Shown: piece by piece, positions 35,192 through 44,785 of the stretch | Position numbering within the stretch: the stretch's first letter is position 1 | How the letters are laid out: each line of letters begins with the position of its first letter | Origin: Tissierellia bacterium | GTDB taxonomy: Bacteria; Bacillota; Clostridia; Tissierellales; Peptoniphilaceae | Reading direction: 5' to 3' | NCBI GenBank assembly: GCA_012728755.1 | Contig: JAAYEL010000048.1 | Location: 1 to 64,000, forward strand | Length of the DNA: 64,000 nt | Translations under genes and position numbers: made by a program | Notes under the pieces: generated by a model | Told to the model about the DNA's origin: nothing | Databases searched by the model: none | What the model saw: the letters and a program-made list of their open reading frames with translations, nothing else

Positions 35192-35719
35192 TTATTTCTC
35201 AAATTTATTCTCGATTTCCTCTAATATTCTTAGCGACTGCTCATCAAGCGATACAAGATTTGTATTAGTCTTGGATATTTTTTTTGCAGATTTATCAATT
35301 AGTCGATCCTTTTGAGTATTATAGTAAAACTCAAGTTCATTTGATGATATCCTAGATGCACCTTTTCCAAAAGTTAAGCTTTGGATAGCAGAATCCGAAG
35401 ATGCTACCTTAAATATATCGTTTTTACCACCATTTGATACTAGCTTTTCTATATAGCTATCGGCTGTTTGATATTCCTTTGTGAACACTATTTCTATACC
35501 CTTACGATTCTCAATAGTAACAGTAGGACTCTTTACATTATATGAATCGAAAACAACTATTATTATCTCACCTGTGATGCTAGCTAACTCTGACATACAA
35601 TCAATCAAAAGTTCTCTAGCTTCATCAAGTGATATCCTTTGTAATTTCTTTAAATCATCCCATGCATAGATGACATTATAGCCATCTACTATTAGATAAT
35701 GTTTTTTACGACTTTGCAT
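35192..35719 (-). CDS. rae1: NYN/PIN-like ribonuclease, YacP/Rae1 family
   Basis: A 175-residue NYN-domain protein. The N-terminal LIVDGYNVIYAW carries the first catalytic Asp; further acidic residues are in IIVVFDSY, ADSYIEKLV and VASSDSAIQ. B. subtilis Rae1 (YacP) cuts mRNA in the ribosomal A site. As there, the gene follows rlmB, here with a 14-base overlap. The C-terminal part (after about residue 130) is basic with NTQKDRLIDKSAKK. Confidence 0.85.
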   Translation of the reverse strand: MQSRKKHYLIVDGYNVIYAWDDLKKLQRISLDEARELLIDCMSELASITGEIIIVVFDSYNVKSPTVTIENRKGIEIVFTKEYQTADSYIEKLVSNGGKNDIFKVASSDSAIQSLTFGKGASRISSNELEFYYNTQKDRLIDKSAKKISKTNTNLVSLDEQSLRILEEIENKFEK

Positions 35720-36443
35720 TTCTCGATCTCACCACTTCATATATCATGATCGCAGCAGATGTTGATGCATTTAACGATTCAGTTTTCCCATACATAGGTA
35801 TATAAAGTAGATTATCACAATGTTTCTTCACTGATTGCGATATTCCCTTGCCTTCATTACCTATAACCAATGCCACTTTACCAGAATAATCAATATCTGT
35901 ATATGCACTATCAGCAGTACCATCTGTCCCATAAATCCAATATCCCTCAGTCTTTAATCTCTCAATAGTTTGAGTGATATTAGTTACCTTAGCTACGCTC
36001 ATAAAAGTAGTCGCTCCAGCAGATGTCTTATGAACAGTTTGATTTACAAGAGCTGATCTTCTTTTAGGAATAACTACCCCTGTCGCTCCAGCAGCTTCTG
36101 CTGTTCTTATGATAGCCCCTAAATTATGAGGATCTGTAATCTCATCAAGTATCAATACTAATGGATTTTCCACTTGATTTCCTTTTTCAATTATCTCGTT
36201 AAGTGTCGCATATTGATAATCACTAGCTACAAGAACCACGCCTTGGTGATTTTGATTATCAGTCATCTCATCTAATTTCTTTTTATCCGCTTCTACCACT
36301 ATTAGCCTTTGTTCCTTAGCTATAGCTATTATCTTAAAGATAGATCCTTTCAAATCACCCTTTTGCACAAAAAGTTTTTCAGCTCCATCTTTGTTTTTTA
36401 AAAATTCCATTACAGCATTTCTGCCTATAATAAAGTCTGACAT
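35706..36443 (-). CDS. rlmB: 23S rRNA (guanosine-2'-O-)-methyltransferase RlmB
   Basis: A 245-residue SPOUT methyltransferase. Residues 1-75 form the SpoU substrate-binding domain (FIIGRNAVMEFLK). The catalytic motifs are DEITDPHNLGAIIRTAEAAG, LVIGNEGKGIS and IPMYGKTESLNASTSAAI. RlmB methylates a conserved guanosine in the peptidyl transferase region of 23S rRNA. The cysS neighbourhood supports this assignment over other TrmH members. Confidence 0.9.
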   Translation of the reverse strand: MSDFIIGRNAVMEFLKNKDGAEKLFVQKGDLKGSIFKIIAIAKEQRLIVVEADKKKLDEMTDNQNHQGVVLVASDYQYATLNEIIEKGNQVENPLVLILDEITDPHNLGAIIRTAEAAGATGVVIPKRRSALVNQTVHKTSAGATTFMSVAKVTNITQTIERLKTEGYWIYGTDGTADSAYTDIDYSGKVALVIGNEGKGISQSVKKHCDNLLYIPMYGKTESLNASTSAAIMIYEVVRSRNAKS

Positions 36444-36461
36444 GATACCTCCACCAGATTC

Positions 36462-37853
36462 CTATTTAATCTTTTTCCAAGTCACTCCAGTAGGAGTATC
36501 CTTTAATTCAATATTCATTTTCTTTAATTGATCCCTTATTTGATCGGCCTTTGCAAAGTCTTTATCTTTTCTAGCCTGATTTCTTTGGTCAATTAAATCC
36601 ATGACTTCTTTATCTAAATCACTAATATACTCATCGTATTTTATGCCTAAAATCTCAGACATAGTCATAAAAGTTTCCAAAGCCTTTTCGTAAAATGCTT
36701 TTGAAGTGCTCTCTTTTAGTGATATATTGATAAGCTTTGATAAATCAAAAAGATAAGCCATAGCATGAGATGTATTAAAATCATCATCCATAGCATTTTC
36801 AAAATCTTTCATCAATATATCTACTTCTTCAGTATTTGTCTTGCTATCTTCTAAATCAATATCTTTAAATTGCATTAATTTATCATATGTGTTTGACAAT
36901 CTATCATATGAGTTCTTTATAGCAATTATTGACTCTTCAGAAAAATCCAACTGACTTCTATAATGAGAAGATATAAGCCAAAGTCTTATTATTTTTAAAT
37001 CATATTTCTTTTCAATATCCTTTAATGTAAAGAAATTGCCTTTAGATTTAGACATCTTCTCAGAGTTTAAGGTAATCATTGAATTATGCATCCAATAATT
37101 TGCAAAAGGATGATCATGTAAAGTCTCTGATTGAGCTATCTCATTTTCATGATGTGGAAACTGTAAATCTTCTCCACCTCCATGAATGTCGATCGTCTCA
37201 CCTAAACTATGTTTGGCCATAACAGAACATTCGATATGCCATCCAGGTCTACCTTCACCCCAAGGACTATTCCATGATGGTTCATCAGGTAATTTCTTTT
37301 TCTTCCAAAGAGCAAAATCCATTGGATTTCTCTTTTGTTCATTTAAGTCTACCCTAGCTCCTGCTTGCAAATCTTCAATGTTCTTTTTCGATAATTTACC
37401 ATAGTCTTTTGCTTTATCAATAGAGAAAAATACCGTATCTTCAGTCTCATATGCACACTCTTTATCTTGCAAACCTTTTATAAAAGCAATCATCTTGCCA
37501 ATATATTCAGTCGCTTTAGTGTGAGTAATCTTCTCGTCATCAACATTTAGGCTTTTAGCATTTTGTTTAAAAGCTTCTATATATTTTTCTGTAATTACCC
37601 TATAATCAACATCTTCTTCGATAGCACGATTTATTATCTTATCATCAATATCGGTAAAATTCATAACGAATTTAACATCATATCCTTTATATTCTAGATA
37701 TCTTCTAACCGTATCAAAAAACACTAAAGGTCTAGCATTACCTATATGGATATAATCATAAACTGTGGGTCCACAAACATACATCCTAACCTTATTTTCT
37801 TCAATTGTCTTAAAATCTTCTTTTTGTCTTGTAAGTGTATTATATATTTTCAT
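36462..37853 (-). CDS. cysS: Cysteinyl-tRNA synthetase
   Basis: A 463-residue class I enzyme. The zinc ligand and HIGH motif are in MYVCGPTVYDYIHIGNARP, further zinc ligands are in WHIECSVMAKH and HHENEIAQSE, and KMSKS is in SEKMSKSKGNFF. The C-terminal segment DQRNQARKDKDFAKADQIRD is the usual CysS tail. It follows gltX by 6 bases. The matching tRNA-Cys gene lies just beyond this operon. Confidence 0.96.
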   Translation of the reverse strand: MKIYNTLTRQKEDFKTIEENKVRMYVCGPTVYDYIHIGNARPLVFFDTVRRYLEYKGYDVKFVMNFTDIDDKIINRAIEEDVDYRVITEKYIEAFKQNAKSLNVDDEKITHTKATEYIGKMIAFIKGLQDKECAYETEDTVFFSIDKAKDYGKLSKKNIEDLQAGARVDLNEQKRNPMDFALWKKKKLPDEPSWNSPWGEGRPGWHIECSVMAKHSLGETIDIHGGGEDLQFPHHENEIAQSETLHDHPFANYWMHNSMITLNSEKMSKSKGNFFTLKDIEKKYDLKIIRLWLISSHYRSQLDFSEESIIAIKNSYDRLSNTYDKLMQFKDIDLEDSKTNTEEVDILMKDFENAMDDDFNTSHAMAYLFDLSKLINISLKESTSKAFYEKALETFMTMSEILGIKYDEYISDLDKEVMDLIDQRNQARKDKDFAKADQIRDQLKKMNIELKDTPTGVTWKKIK

Positions 37854-37859
37854 AATATC

Positions 37860-39335
37860 TTAGAAGTTATTTAAGGCGTAATCTAATCTTTCTATAAGTT
37901 CTTTATTTCCCAAAACCATAAATAAATGTGACATTTCTGGTCCATGAGATTGACCTGATATAGCTGCCCTTACTGGCATAAATAGGTTTTTGCCTTTAAC
38001 TCCAGTCTCCTTTTGAACCTTTTTCATAATAGTTGATGCAAGCTCTTCATTCATTTGTTCATTTTCAAGTATTGATTTAATATGATTTAGAACTGTCTTT
38101 GCATCTTCTGACACTAAAGTCTCTTTTACTTCATCATAGTATCCTTCAGACTTATAATCCTCAAATAGGAAAGCTGTTTGTTCAGCAATGTCTGATAGTT
38201 TATCTAAACCCGTCTTAAAAGTTGAAGCAATATTAAGTATCTTTTCATTTTCTGTAGCTTCACTTACTAAACCAGCTTCTTCTAAATATGGTTTAATTAA
38301 ATCAGCTAATTCTTGGTCGCTTAACTCTTTGATGTAGTGTGAATTTACCCAGTCAAGTTTTTTAACATCGAATATACCACCTGATTTAGAAACTCTATCG
38401 AAAGAGAATTGTTCAATTAATTCATCATGTGAAAGTATCTCTTGATTTGATTCAGGAGACCATCCAACTAATGCGATATAGTTTACAAGTGCATCTCTTA
38501 AGTAACCCTTTTTCACAAAATCTTCAACTGCTACATCGGCATTTCTCTTAGATAGTTTTTTCTTATCTTGTCCCAATACAGTAGGTAAATGCACATAAGT
38601 GGGAGCTTGCCATCCTAAAGCTTCATATAGATAAACATGCTTTGGTGTAGATGACACCCATTCATCCCCTCTAATAACATGTGTGATTCCCATTAAATGG
38701 TCATCTACCACTACAGCAAAATGATATGTTGGAAACCCATCTGATTTGATCAGCACTTGATCATCTATATCATTTGTGTTAATTGATAAATGTCCCTTTA
38801 TTAAATCATCAAATTCAATATCTGTGTTAGCTGGTAATTTAAGTCTTACTACATGCGACTCTCCATTAGCTACTCTTTGTTTAGCCTCTTCTAGAGAAAC
38901 TCCTCTACATAATCCATCATATTTTGGCATCATACCATCAGCTTTTTGTTGTTCTCTAAGCCCATCTAATCTTTCTTGAGTACAGAAACAATAGTATGCT
39001 TTTCCATCCTCAATTAATTGATTTATATACTTGTCGTAAATACCAGCTTTAACTCTATCAGATTGGATATATGGCCCAAACTCACCTTTTTCAACTAGTT
39101 TTCCGTCTTCTACAAAAACTCCCTCATCATATTCTAAGTCCGCCCAATCAAGAACTTTAATAAGATTTTCTAAAGCACCTTCAACAAATCTAGTTCTGTC
39201 AGTATCTTCAATTCTTAATATAAATTTTCCACCATTATTTCTAGCAAATAAATAGTTATATAAAGCTGTTCTTAACCCACCGATATGCACATATCCTGTT
39301 GGTGATGGTGCAAATCTCACTCTTACATCTGTCAT
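37860..39335 (-). CDS. gltX: Glutamyl-tRNA synthetase
   Basis: A 491-residue class I enzyme. HIGH is in FAPSPTGYVHIGGLRTALYN, the zinc-like region is in YYCFCTQERLD, and KMSKS appears as KKLSKRNAD. The C-terminal anticodon-binding domain is complete. No glutaminyl-tRNA synthetase or gatCAB gene is seen in the window, so whether it also charges tRNA-Gln is not decided. It is 11 bases downstream of cdaR. Confidence 0.95.
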   Translation of the reverse strand: MTDVRVRFAPSPTGYVHIGGLRTALYNYLFARNNGGKFILRIEDTDRTRFVEGALENLIKVLDWADLEYDEGVFVEDGKLVEKGEFGPYIQSDRVKAGIYDKYINQLIEDGKAYYCFCTQERLDGLREQQKADGMMPKYDGLCRGVSLEEAKQRVANGESHVVRLKLPANTDIEFDDLIKGHLSINTNDIDDQVLIKSDGFPTYHFAVVVDDHLMGITHVIRGDEWVSSTPKHVYLYEALGWQAPTYVHLPTVLGQDKKKLSKRNADVAVEDFVKKGYLRDALVNYIALVGWSPESNQEILSHDELIEQFSFDRVSKSGGIFDVKKLDWVNSHYIKELSDQELADLIKPYLEEAGLVSEATENEKILNIASTFKTGLDKLSDIAEQTAFLFEDYKSEGYYDEVKETLVSEDAKTVLNHIKSILENEQMNEELASTIMKKVQKETGVKGKNLFMPVRAAISGQSHGPEMSHLFMVLGNKELIERLDYALNNF

Positions 39336-39346
39336 AATTCCTCCAT

Positions 39347-40537
39347 TTATTCTAATGTTAATCTAATATTTTCAATGCTAACTACTTCAAAATTGTTGCT
39401 TAATTCAACATTTGGTTTTATCGTTGCTGCAGGTGCTGCAAGTCTTGTCGCATCATATGAAACTTTGAAGTCAGCTGGTGTTACTTTTTCTACATCTTCA
39501 AGAAAACCTTTAATAACTACATTAAAGTTTTCTCGATCGTAAGTATACTTAACGCCTTCTTCTAAACCTTTTAATTCTATCACTGAACTAGGCAAAGTAA
39601 AAGTCTTTTCAACTTTTTTCTCTACATCAACTCTAGCTTCAAACTTTATATCGTCATTAACCAAGCTGATACCAGTAGGAAGATTTACTTCTAAATCTAC
39701 TACTTGAGTCTTAGTAATCTTCGATAAATCTATCTTAACGCTCTTAATATCATTGATGATATCAACAGCTCCTTCGTCTCCTTTAATAAAGAAATTTGCA
39801 GGTGTTGTAGTTATCCCTAACAATCTCATATCATCAGGTAAAGTATTAGTAGTCTCAACTACTAAAGGGACTTCTTTAGACTTATTCACCGCTGCATTAA
39901 TATTTACAAAGTTTTGTCCTAATGTTATTCCCTCTACCACATTTCCATTTGAATCAAGTGGTTCAATGTTTACATTTGAAACTATATCTTGTTGAAGAGA
40001 AGATGTGTTCAAAGCAGCCTTTATAGTACTAATAGATTCAACTGAAGATCTAGGCCCCCTTACTGATATGATTTCAGGAGTAGTTTTTGTAGATTCTAAT
40101 ATATAGCCTTCTTGAATAACACCTTGTAAATCGACATCTACATGAAAGTCTTTTGTGATAACTGCTTGGATATCTATGCTTTTTGGCGCTGGACTTTCAA
40201 CTAATTCTATACCACTTGGTAAATCATATTTAAGTTTAAGCACATGTGTACCTTCCTCGTATTCGCTCAAATCGGTGCTAACTCTTATATGCTGTGGTGT
40301 TATATTCATTATTTGATTTCTCTGTCCTGTGATAACTAAGCTTGTAGTAGGTCTAGTACTATCTAAAAGAACTAACCCTCTACTATTAAGAGAGTTTTCG
40401 TTTTCATATATAATCGGTACATTATTCATAGTTGTATTAACTTTTGGATTTTCTTCAGATATTACGAAAGACCAAAGAAATATCGCACCAACAAGTGATA
40501 GGATTTTTAACTTCCAATTATTCTTCAACATTTTCAT
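39347..40537 (-). CDS. cdaR: CdaR, YbbR-domain regulator of diadenylate cyclase
   Basis: A 396-residue protein with one N-terminal membrane helix (KILSLVGAIFLWSFV, about residues 10-26) and four YbbR-like repeats outside the membrane. CdaR binds and tunes CdaA. The frame is open further upstream, but the ATG at 40537 follows AAGGGGGT and gives the standard N-terminus (LKNNWKLKILSL). It overlaps cdaA by 20 bases. glmM, the usual third gene, is replaced by gltX. Confidence 0.88.
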   Translation of the reverse strand: MKMLKNNWKLKILSLVGAIFLWSFVISEENPKVNTTMNNVPIIYENENSLNSRGLVLLDSTRPTTSLVITGQRNQIMNITPQHIRVSTDLSEYEEGTHVLKLKYDLPSGIELVESPAPKSIDIQAVITKDFHVDVDLQGVIQEGYILESTKTTPEIISVRGPRSSVESISTIKAALNTSSLQQDIVSNVNIEPLDSNGNVVEGITLGQNFVNINAAVNKSKEVPLVVETTNTLPDDMRLLGITTTPANFFIKGDEGAVDIINDIKSVKIDLSKITKTQVVDLEVNLPTGISLVNDDIKFEARVDVEKKVEKTFTLPSSVIELKGLEEGVKYTYDRENFNVVIKGFLEDVEKVTPADFKVSYDATRLAAPAATIKPNVELSNNFEVVSIENIRLTLE

Positions 40538-41351
40538 TTGCAGACCCCCTTCTTGTAAAGATAGAGTCATCCATCTTAATAAATAAATTATATAGTGTAT
40601 CTTTTAATGATTCTGAATCCATATATCTTGAGATAATACCATCTTGTACTACAGATATGATACCTGTTTCTTCTGAAACTACGATGATAAAAGCATCACT
40701 CTTTTCGCTCATACCAATAGCGGCTCTATGCCTAGTACCAAGTTCCTTTGAAAGTGTAGTATCATTAGTAAGCGGCAAGAAACACCCTGCAGCTACTATC
40801 TTGTCATCCTTTATGATAACTGCTCCATCATGAAGCGGTGTATTTGGTATAAATATGTTTATAAGTAATTCGCTCGACACGCTCCCATTAATAAATGTAC
40901 CTGTCTCTGCGATATCTGATAGCCCAACAGTATTTTCAATAACAATAAGAGCACCTATCTTTTGTCTAGAAAGAGATGCTATGGCACTTGTGATTTCTTC
41001 TGTTTTGAAGGTTGACTGTTCGCCCTTTATCTTAGTAAATGATAATAGCTTATTCGACCTTCCAAGCTTTTCAAAAGCTCTTCTTAATTCTGGCTGAAAT
41101 ACTACTATGATCAATATCATACCAACCGTAAATATATTACTTATAACCCAGTTTAATGTATATAGATTAAGCGCACTACTAATCCCAGCAATTATCAATA
41201 CCCCAATAAATCCTTTAATTAGTTGTTCCGCTCTAGTTTCCTTAACCAACATAATTAGTTTATATATAAAATAAGATATCACTAGTATATCGATGACATC
41301 CTTTATCTGGACAGTTGATATCGCTAATCTTAATTCGTTTAAAAATTTCAA
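40518..41351 (-). CDS. cdaA: Diadenylate cyclase CdaA (TTG start)
   Basis: A 277-residue membrane enzyme making c-di-AMP from two ATP. Three helices occupy about residues 20-105; the DAC domain has DGA in LHDGAVIIKDD and RHR in GTRHRAAIG, both essential. The first codon is TTG at 41351, preceded by AGGTGGTG; no ATG is available at a sensible place. A weak -10 (TAAAAT) is about 20 bases further up, next to the ptsH terminator. It is the first gene of a six-gene operon that ends with rae1. Confidence 0.93.
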   Translation of the reverse strand: MKFLNELRLAISTVQIKDVIDILVISYFIYKLIMLVKETRAEQLIKGFIGVLIIAGISSALNLYTLNWVISNIFTVGMILIIVVFQPELRRAFEKLGRSNKLLSFTKIKGEQSTFKTEEITSAIASLSRQKIGALIVIENTVGLSDIAETGTFINGSVSSELLINIFIPNTPLHDGAVIIKDDKIVAAGCFLPLTNDTTLSKELGTRHRAAIGMSEKSDAFIIVVSEETGIISVVQDGIISRYMDSESLKDTLYNLFIKMDDSIFTRRGSANENVEE

Positions 41352-41404
41352 ATAATCACCACCTTTAACAAGTTTATTTTATCATAAAAGCGTATATAAA
41401 AAAA

Positions 41405-41430
41405 ATAAAGCTGTTATAAAACAGCTTTAT
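41405..41430 (-). terminator. Terminator of ptsH
   Basis: An 11-bp perfect stem ATAAAGCTGTT with ATAA loop and a long T run on the minus strand, 5 bases after the ptsH stop. Confidence 0.88.
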
Positions 41431-41434
41431 CATC

Positions 41435-41701
41435 TTAATAATCCGCCAATTTATTTTCAACAAGGTTTACCAAAGAATCTACGGCTTCTTGTTCATCTTC
41501 ACCAGTAGCTCTTATCGTAATGGACTGACCTTTTCCTGCGCTCATACTTAGGATACCCATAATTGATTTACCATTATATTTTTTGTCGTCTTTGATAACT
41601 TCGATATCTGATGAATATCTTATTGCTTCTTGTATGAATAACGATGCAGGTCTTGCATGTAGACCAATTTCATTAACTACTTGCACTGTCTTTTCGTACA
41701 T
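41435..41701 (-). CDS. ptsH: Phosphocarrier protein HPr-like
   Basis: An 88-residue HPr. The phosphorylated His is in EIGLHARPASLF and the regulatory Ser region in GKSIMGILSMSAG, so it can act in both sugar transport and HPr-kinase signalling. The ATG at 41701, behind GGAGG, gives the family N-terminus; an upstream in-frame ATG is not used. It is a single-gene unit with TATAAT at 41748-41743; ptsI is not adjacent. HPr-like Crh cannot be excluded, but the His residue argues for HPr. Confidence 0.92.
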   Translation of the reverse strand: MYEKTVQVVNEIGLHARPASLFIQEAIRYSSDIEVIKDDKKYNGKSIMGILSMSAGKGQSITIRATGEDEQEAVDSLVNLVENKLADY

Positions 41702-41804
41702 ACCATTACCTCCCTTTTGTAAGTTTTTGTTTATCATGTTTTATTATATCATAACTAAAACTTATTATCTAGAGTAAAGAAAAGGTTTTCTTTGGTACGT
41801 TACT

Positions 41805-42287
41805 TTATTCAGCTCTTCTTCCTAATAAAGCATTTAATTGGTATAAACCTGTCCAATTTCCATTGATTCTTTCTAATTGAGTTACTATCTTAGTAAATGT
41901 TTCTTCTTCTTCAACTTGTTCATCTAAGTATTTTTGTAAAAATACAGTAGCATATCTTTCCGGTTGATTTAGTGATTCTTCATATAATTCTTTGATCTTT
42001 GAAGAAACAAGCTTTTCGTGTTCTAATGCTTTCTTAAATACATCTAAGAAACCTTCAAATTCGCCATTACCTGGATCTAGAGGACGATATTTAACTGGTT
42101 GTCCTAATCTTTGTAAAGTGTTCTTAAAGTCATCAGAATGCATTACTTCTTCTTGTACTTGTAAGTTAAAGAAATGTTCAAAACCATCCATATCTTGTTC
42201 AGCTACATAAGCAGCCATAGTTCTATAGATAAATGCTGATTCTAGTTCAAAGTTCATTTGTTCATTAAATTTTTCAAAAAATGTCAT
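41805..42287 (-). CDS. Non-haem ferritin
   Basis: A 160-residue four-helix iron-storage protein of the FtnA type. Ferroxidase-site residues are visible: Glu in NFELESAFIYR, Glu and His in VQEEVMHSDDF, and Glu residues in the third and fourth helices (ALEHEKLVS, DEQVEEEETF). It would oxidise and store iron in a 24-mer and protect against peroxide. It is last in a fabK-Nudix-ferritin run with 10-base spacing. A short AT-rich palindrome follows at 41777-41794 but is a poor terminator. Confidence 0.9.
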   Translation of the reverse strand: MTFFEKFNEQMNFELESAFIYRTMAAYVAEQDMDGFEHFFNLQVQEEVMHSDDFKNTLQRLGQPVKYRPLDPGNGEFEGFLDVFKKALEHEKLVSSKIKELYEESLNQPERYATVFLQKYLDEQVEEEETFTKIVTQLERINGNWTGLYQLNALLGRRAE

Positions 42288-42297
42288 AAAATTCTCC

Positions 42298-42945
42298 TTA
42301 TAATATATTATTTTTTATTAACTCTCTTAAGATTTCGATAAACGAATTAGTCATTTTGGCAGTAAAGCCCCAAATGATGTATTTATCATATTTGTAAAAT
42401 AAAACAACGTTTTTCCCTCTGGCAAAGTTATATTTCCTTCCATTAGGAATTAAATCATAGGGAAACTTGTCGTCATTATCTACACTCATCGTTAAGACGC
42501 TTTTTATAGGTTCGTAATCTAATAGATAATCTACTGGAACAGAAAAAATATGATCTACCTCATCTTCACTTGGCTTAATATCATGTAAACTAACCCCATG
42601 AATCTTTACAAGAAAACACTTAATAACTAATGTTCCTGTAGTCACCAGGTAATCTAGCTCACCAAGTACTTCAATATTATCTTCACTAATCAATAGCTCT
42701 TCACATGTCTCTCTTACAGCTGCTTGTCTATATGATTCGTCCCCTTCTAGTCTACCACCTGGGAAAGAAATTTCCAATGGTTGATGAGCAAGTTTTTCAC
42801 TTCTTACTTCATATATGACTTCCCATCCATTTGTCAATTCGTTAAAAATCAGCGGGATAGTCACCGCATAATGTTTGTTAATATCAACAGGTTGAGGCAA
42901 TCTCTTAGAGATTACCTCACCTAATTTGTTTATATCCAAATTCAA
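42298..42945 (-). CDS. Nudix hydrolase, CoA pyrophosphatase type
   Basis: A 215-residue Nudix protein. The Nudix box reads GGRLEGDESYRQAAVRETCEEL and is preceded by LEISFPGG, the extended pattern of the CoA diphosphatase subgroup (NudL/YeaB type), which splits CoA to phosphopantetheine and ADP. The C-terminal half carries FYKYDKYIIWGFTAKM, also typical of this group. The neighbouring fabK makes a link to acyl/CoA metabolism plausible. Confidence 0.8.
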   Translation of the reverse strand: MNLDINKLGEVISKRLPQPVDINKHYAVTIPLIFNELTNGWEVIYEVRSEKLAHQPLEISFPGGRLEGDESYRQAAVRETCEELLISEDNIEVLGELDYLVTTGTLVIKCFLVKIHGVSLHDIKPSEDEVDHIFSVPVDYLLDYEPIKSVLTMSVDNDDKFPYDLIPNGRKYNFARGKNVVLFYKYDKYIIWGFTAKMTNSFIEILRELIKNNIL

Positions 42946-42967
42946 TTTTAACTCCTATATCTAGGAT

Positions 42968-43918
42968 CTAAAAAAGAAAATCTTTTTGAGCTTCTAATTC
43001 CTTTTTAGCTTCCTTATATTCTTCAATTAATGTTTCCATTATCTGAGCCACGCTCTCACGTTGATTAACTAGCCCTATAGTGATACCAGCCATTAATGAT
43101 CCGTTATCTACATCACCATCATTAACTGCCTTTTCAAGTGACCCTTTATATACCTTACGAATTTCTTCATGAGGTGCTCCCTCTTTAGTCAATCTAAGGT
43201 ATTCTTTAGTCATATGGTTCGATACTTGTCTTAATGGATGTCCTTGAGCTTCACCAGTAATATCTGTCTCATATTCTTTCGCATTAACGATCGCTTCCTT
43301 AAAACTATCCGGTACTGGAGTTTCATCAGCAGCCAACCATCTTGAACCTAATTGAACACCCGCAGCTCCCATAACTTGTGCAGCTAATATTTGTGAACCA
43401 TGTCCATATCCACCAGCTGAAATAACCGGAATACTAACTGATTTAACTACTGGTAATAAAGATCCCATAGTAGTAGCTTTAGATAAATGACCACCCGCTT
43501 CTAAGCCTTCTATAACAACTGCATCAGCACCTAATGTTTCACATTTTTGTGCCATCTTAGAATTACCCACTACGCAAATTACATAAACTCCTGCATCTTT
43601 AAATCTTTGTACAAATGGTGCTGGATTGCCTGCTGCTATAGTAACAACTTTGATTTTCTTTTCTATAGCAATTTGAATCTTTTCTTCAATATCAGCTTCC
43701 ATTAATACTATATTGATGCCGTAGAATTTACCCTCTTCAATATTTTGATCTGCAATTTCAAGTTCTTTTTTAAACTCATCAACTGTGAAACCACCTGTCC
43801 CTACTAATCCTAATCCACCTGCATTAGATACAGCCGCTGCTAATTTACCTCTAGCAATTCTTGCCATACCACCTTGTATCACCGGATACTTAATACCTAA
43901 TATTTCTGCTATATTCAT
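42968..43918 (-). CDS. fabK: Enoyl-ACP reductase II (FabK-like) FMN enzyme
   Basis: A 316-residue FMN-dependent TIM barrel of the nitronate monooxygenase/FabK group. Marks are YPVIQGGMARIARGKLAAAV, SNAGGLGLVG, VVIEGLEAGGHL and ISAGGYGHG. FabK does the last reduction of fatty acid elongation in many Firmicutes lacking FabI. The ATG at 43918 follows GGAGG by 5 bases and is preferred over the ATG 12 bases upstream. The fab gene cluster is not nearby, so a nitronate monooxygenase role is the alternative. Confidence 0.75.
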   Translation of the reverse strand: MNIAEILGIKYPVIQGGMARIARGKLAAAVSNAGGLGLVGTGGFTVDEFKKELEIADQNIEEGKFYGINIVLMEADIEEKIQIAIEKKIKVVTIAAGNPAPFVQRFKDAGVYVICVVGNSKMAQKCETLGADAVVIEGLEAGGHLSKATTMGSLLPVVKSVSIPVISAGGYGHGSQILAAQVMGAAGVQLGSRWLAADETPVPDSFKEAIVNAKEYETDITGEAQGHPLRQVSNHMTKEYLRLTKEGAPHEEIRKVYKGSLEKAVNDGDVDNGSLMAGITIGLVNQRESVAQIMETLIEEYKEAKKELEAQKDFLF

Positions 43919-44009
43919 TCTCTCCTCCATATAATATATTTACATTTAGTTATACCCTAATTAATCAAATCATATCTATATATTAAATAATTATGTTTTA
44001 AGAATCTAG

Positions 44010-44774
44010 TTATATTTGAAGTAAATTTAGTATGGCTTTTCTTGTCTTTACAAACTCAGGATCTAAAGATGCAATATACTCATCATCGTTTAATATCTTC
44101 AGATAAAAATCTACATTAAACTCCTGAATTATAGTTCCTGGACTTTTACTCATAACCAAAACCCTATTTCCAAGTGTCAAGGCTTCGTCAATATCATGAG
44201 TTATCATAAAGACAGTAAACTTTTCATCTGCCCATAAACTTCTTAAGAAGTCCTGAAGTAAGTTTCTATTTATTGCATCCAACGCTCCAAAGGGTTCATC
44301 CATTAAAATTAATTCGGGATTGTTAATCATTGTTCTAGCTATAGCAACTCTTTGTTGCATACCTCCTGATAATTCAAATGGATAATGTTTCTGATAATCC
44401 TTCAAACCTATAATATTTATGTAATGATCATATGATTTGCTAATATCTACTTTCTTTTGTAAATCGGGACCAAATCTGATATTTTGTTCTATATTTAACC
44501 ACGGAAATAAATTTGTTTGTTGAAATACAACACCTCTTTCCTTTCCTGGACCAGTAATTAAATTCCCCTTAATATAAACTGCACCTTCACTTAGCTTGAT
44601 AAATCCAGAAAGCACATTTAACAATGTAGTTTTACCACAGCCAGATGGTCCAAGTAGAACTACAAAATCAGACTTATTTATTTGCATATTAATATTTTCT
44701 ATAGCTTTAGTCGCTCCTGATTGTCCATCATAACTTACGGAAACATCTACTACATCAACTAATTTTTTTTCCAT
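44010..44774 (-). CDS. Sulfonate/taurine-type ABC transporter ATP-binding protein
   Basis: A 254-residue importer ATPase. Walker A is GPSGCGKTT, the Q-loop is in VFQQTNLFPW, the signature is LSGGMQQRVA and Walker B is LILMDEPFGALD, with H-loop in MITHDIDEA. These belong to the SsuB/TauB/NrtD group. It is the last of three genes (permease, binding protein, ATPase), 11 bases after the binding protein. Exact substrate (sulfonate, taurine or another) is inferred only from the sulfur genes upstream. Confidence 0.85.
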   Translation of the reverse strand: MEKKLVDVVDVSVSYDGQSGATKAIENINMQINKSDFVVLLGPSGCGKTTLLNVLSGFIKLSEGAVYIKGNLITGPGKERGVVFQQTNLFPWLNIEQNIRFGPDLQKKVDISKSYDHYINIIGLKDYQKHYPFELSGGMQQRVAIARTMINNPELILMDEPFGALDAINRNLLQDFLRSLWADEKFTVFMITHDIDEALTLGNRVLVMSKSPGTIIQEFNVDFYLKILNDDEYIASLDPEFVKTRKAILNLLQI

Positions 44775-44785
44775 ATTAACTCCTT

